Shown: one piece after another, positions 61,964 to 64,000 of the stretch
How the letters are laid out: every line of letters starts with the position of its first letter
Position numbering within the stretch: position 1 is the first letter of the stretch
Source of the DNA: SOIL31 sp964636815
GTDB taxonomy: Bacteria > Babelota > Babeliae > Babelales > Vermiphilaceae
Length of the DNA stretch: 64,000 nt
Reading direction: 5' to 3'
NCBI GenBank assembly: GCA_964636815.1
Contig: CAZWTF010000005.1
Location: 46,732 to 110,731 of the forward strand
The notes under the pieces: model-generated
Told to the model about the DNA's origin: nothing
The model's database searches: none
The model's input: the letters and a program-made list of their open reading frames with translations, nothing else
Made by a program: the position numbers and the translations under genes

Positions 61964-63379
61964 TTACAGATTAGCACGTAACACTTTCAATCGCGCAACA
62001 GTTTTATCTTTTCCAATAACCGTCATCAAATCAAACACACCTGGACCAGAAGCTTTTCCAATTAATGCAAGACGAATTGGTTGCAATAAATTTACCAACT
62101 TAAGACCCAGTGTTGCCGCCAACTCTTTTGCAACTGCAGCACAATTATCGTGCGTAAATATGTCACATTTTTCAAACGCTTCAATTGCAGCATGAAGATG
62201 TTGTGCTGTATCAGCTGTAATCCACTTTTGAATATCTTGCGCATCATATGCTTGTGGGCCATTGTGCACAAGCAACAACTCTTCAACAAGCATTTTTAAT
62301 GTTTTAACACGCTCTTTATAAAGTGCAACAGCTTGCTTTACTGTATCAACACTCCAACTGAATTTTGTTAAGAAATAAGTGTCAACATCTGCAATAATTG
62401 CGTCAATAATTTGTTCTTCAGTTAACGCTTTCAGATACACAGTATTAACCCATGCAAGTTTTTCAAAATCAAAAATAGCACTCTTTGTGCCAATATTATC
62501 TAAAGAGAAATGTTCAATAAGTTCTGATAATGAAAATATTTCTTGATCACCATGTGACCAACCAAGACGAGCTAAATAATTTAAAAGCGCATGTGGCAAA
62601 TAACCTTCTTTGCGATACTCAATCACAGAAGTTGCACCATCACGCTTACTTAATTTATCACCACTTGGGCCTAAAATAAGTGGTAAATGACCAAATTGTG
62701 GATTTGGATATCCGCACGCTTCATTCAGTAAAATCTGCTTTGGTGTATTAACAATATGTTCTTCACCGCGAATAATGTGAGTAATGTTCATAAACGCATC
62801 ATCAACAACCACTGCAAAATTATACATTGGAAAACCACCAGAACGAACGATAATAAAATCATCCATATTTTCTAAGCTGATGGTAATGGGACCTTTAATT
62901 AAATCTTGAAAAGTTATTTCCGTACAATCTACAGGAAGTTTAAAGCGGACAACGTGCTGTTTTTCTTCATCACCTGGTTGCATTGCACGATCACGGCAAT
63001 AACCATCGTATGTAACAAAAAAATCACCGCCTGTTTCGTGTTGATACCGTGCTGTAAGGTCTTCTGGTGAACAAAAACAACGATACGCTTTTTTTGCATC
63101 TATCAGTTGTTGAGCAATTTTATGATACTCATCAAAACGTTCACTTTGCGTTATAATCTCTTCATCATGTTCCAATTGTGTCCATGCAAATGAATGCAAA
63201 ATTGAATCACGATATTCCTGCGTTGAACGCTCAAAATCTGTATCTTCTATTCGAAGTAAAAACGCGCCACCATGATGACGCGCAAAAAGCCAATTAAATA
63301 ATGCTGTTCGCAGCCCACCAATGTGCAAATGCCCTGTTGGTGATGGTGCAAAGCGAACGCGCACCGTGTTGTTTTTCAT
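61964..63379 (-). CDS. gltX: Glutamyl-tRNA synthetase
   Basis: GltX charges tRNA-Glu (and possibly tRNA-Gln if non-discriminating). The 471-residue product begins NTVRVRFAPSPTGHLHIGG with the HIGH motif and has KLSKRDG near residue 240. The ATG at 63379 is the natural start; an upstream TTG-started extension to 63475 is translated from a palindromic element (RNILRQAQDERTG) and is not family sequence. It lies 24 bases upstream of the fabD-like gene on the same strand. Confidence 0.95.
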   Translation of the reverse strand: MKNNTVRVRFAPSPTGHLHIGGLRTALFNWLFARHHGGAFLLRIEDTDFERSTQEYRDSILHSFAWTQLEHDEEIITQSERFDEYHKIAQQLIDAKKAYRCFCSPEDLTARYQHETGGDFFVTYDGYCRDRAMQPGDEEKQHVVRFKLPVDCTEITFQDLIKGPITISLENMDDFIIVRSGGFPMYNFAVVVDDAFMNITHIIRGEEHIVNTPKQILLNEACGYPNPQFGHLPLILGPSGDKLSKRDGATSVIEYRKEGYLPHALLNYLARLGWSHGDQEIFSLSELIEHFSLDNIGTKSAIFDFEKLAWVNTVYLKALTEEQIIDAIIADVDTYFLTKFSWSVDTVKQAVALYKERVKTLKMLVEELLLVHNGPQAYDAQDIQKWITADTAQHLHAAIEAFEKCDIFTHDNCAAVAKELAATLGLKLVNLLQPIRLALIGKASGPGVFDLMTVIGKDKTVARLKVLRANL

Positions 63380-63415
63380 GTAGTTTTTTCTTTCTTTGTC
63401 TTGAATTTTTCCAGT

Positions 63416-63490
63416 GCGCTCGTCCTGAGCCTGTCGAAGTATATTCCTCGAGCGCTCGAAGATATCCTTCAACAAGTTCAGGACGAGCGC
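63416..63490. repeat. Palindromic element between gltX and the TPR gene
   Basis: GCGCTCGTCCTGA at 63416-63428 pairs exactly with TCAGGACGAGCGC at 63478-63490, with nested complementary pieces. Its right half matches the element in ftsK. Confidence 0.9.
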
Positions 63491-63513
63491 GAAAATACAA
63501 AAATCAAATTAAA

Positions 63514-63999
63514 TTATACTATTGTTAATGCCAGTTGCTGTTGTACTTGTTCAACCCAAGGAGATGGCGCCATTTTTTCATCACGTTGCTCATCAACAAG
63601 TTGTTGCCATATAGCACGAGCTTCAACCACTTGATCATTCGCCCAATAATAACGCCCTAAATAATATTGTGCGCTATCACGATACATATTACTTTGATCT
63701 TGTGCTAATGATTTTAATGTTTCTAAACCAACTTCATTTAATTGTGAATCAGTAACATCCAGCTGAATTAATGCACGCTCCATTTCATACAATGCAATCA
63801 ATGGTGTTCCAGACAATCCAGAAATCATTGTATCAAGCGTAGCAAGCGCTTCATCTCTCTTATCTTCTGCCAATAAAATCTGTACTTTATAACCCAAATA
63901 ATATGGCAACTGTGATGAACTTGAATGTTTTTTATATTGAGTTTCAAATTTTTCAAGCAATGCTGACCATTGTGGATCTTTTTCACGCGATATTGTTTC
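63514..63999 (-). CDS. Partial TPR-like protein, YfgM type
   Basis: The frame stays open to the window's right edge, so the start lies outside. The visible 161 residues are helical tetratricopeptide-like repeats (YYLGYKVQILLAEDKRDEAL, DSAQYYLGRYYWANDQVVEARAIWQQL), as in YfgM (TPR_21) proteins, which assist periplasmic folding at the SecYEG translocon. The anchor segment is not visible. The assignment is moderate. Confidence 0.6.
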   Translation of the reverse strand, partial: ETISREKDPQWSALLEKFETQYKKHSSSSQLPYYLGYKVQILLAEDKRDEALATLDTMISGLSGTPLIALYEMERALIQLDVTDSQLNEVGLETLKSLAQDQSNMYRDSAQYYLGRYYWANDQVVEARAIWQQLVDEQRDEKMAPSPWVEQVQQQLALTIV

Positions 64000-64000
64000 A

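Noticed and set aside
63380..63475. N-terminal extension of gltX
   Set aside because: It is translated from a palindromic element and precedes the conserved GluRS N-terminus, which has its own ATG.

Overview
The window is AT-rich bacterial DNA using the standard bacterial code, with short intergenic spaces, many U-tailed hairpin terminators and one 100-base N gap. About half of the roughly 57 genes encode ordinary housekeeping proteins. The other half encode proteins with N-terminal signal peptides. Many of those carry eukaryote-like or host-directed domains: ankyrin-like and F-box-like repeats, WD40, a cPLA2-type phospholipase, a PI-PLC-like phosphodiesterase, cysteine peptidase-like folds and exported methyltransferases. 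This mix, with a large family of divergent beta-barrel-like proteins, best fits an intracellular or protist-associated bacterium such as Candidatus Dependentiae (TM6). That assignment is inference; no rRNA gene is present to settle it.

Layout. 1-2090: three small plus-strand genes separated by near-identical terminators. 2089-11849: a minus-strand housekeeping block (carD, miaA, a SPOR protein, a PpiD-like chaperone, recA, infC, rpmI, rplT, a coiled-coil gene, zapA, rny, ymdB). 11968-15735: three exported ankyrin/F-box-like proteins, one broken by the N gap inside a tandem duplication. 15736-17301: a long non-coding stretch with a pyrimidine-rich tract and GC-rich inverted repeats, leading into dnaK. 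19329-24772: exported proteins, including a recent tandem duplication, a cPLA2-like enzyme and an exported methyltransferase. 25357-38660: ychF, two aberrant GH1 proteins, a GH3 (NagZ-like) enzyme, a cysteine peptidase-like protein, a WD40 protein, the first outer-membrane paralogue, a PI-PLC-like protein and a MerR/HspR-type regulator. 38812-47171: maf, a nucleotidyltransferase, small exported proteins, tRNA-Gln, spoVG, rsmH, murF and ftsK. 47558-60690: five more outer-membrane paralogues with an exported methyltransferase and a caspase-fold protease-like gene among them. 60745-63999: acpP, a catalytically degenerate fabD-like gene, gltX and a partial TPR gene.

Themes. (1) A six-member family of about 520-650-residue proteins with signal peptides and aromatic C-termini looks like a diversified beta-barrel surface coat; a caspase-fold protein is encoded 19 bases behind one member. 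(2) GC-rich palindromic elements lie between genes and also inside coding sequences (ftsK, the caspase-fold gene, the end of the GH3 gene), resembling the palindromic elements described in Rickettsia. (3) Half of the exported proteins carry Met directly after a small residue at the expected signal-peptidase site. (4) Several enzyme-like proteins (FabD-like, both GH1 proteins) have lost or moved catalytic residues.
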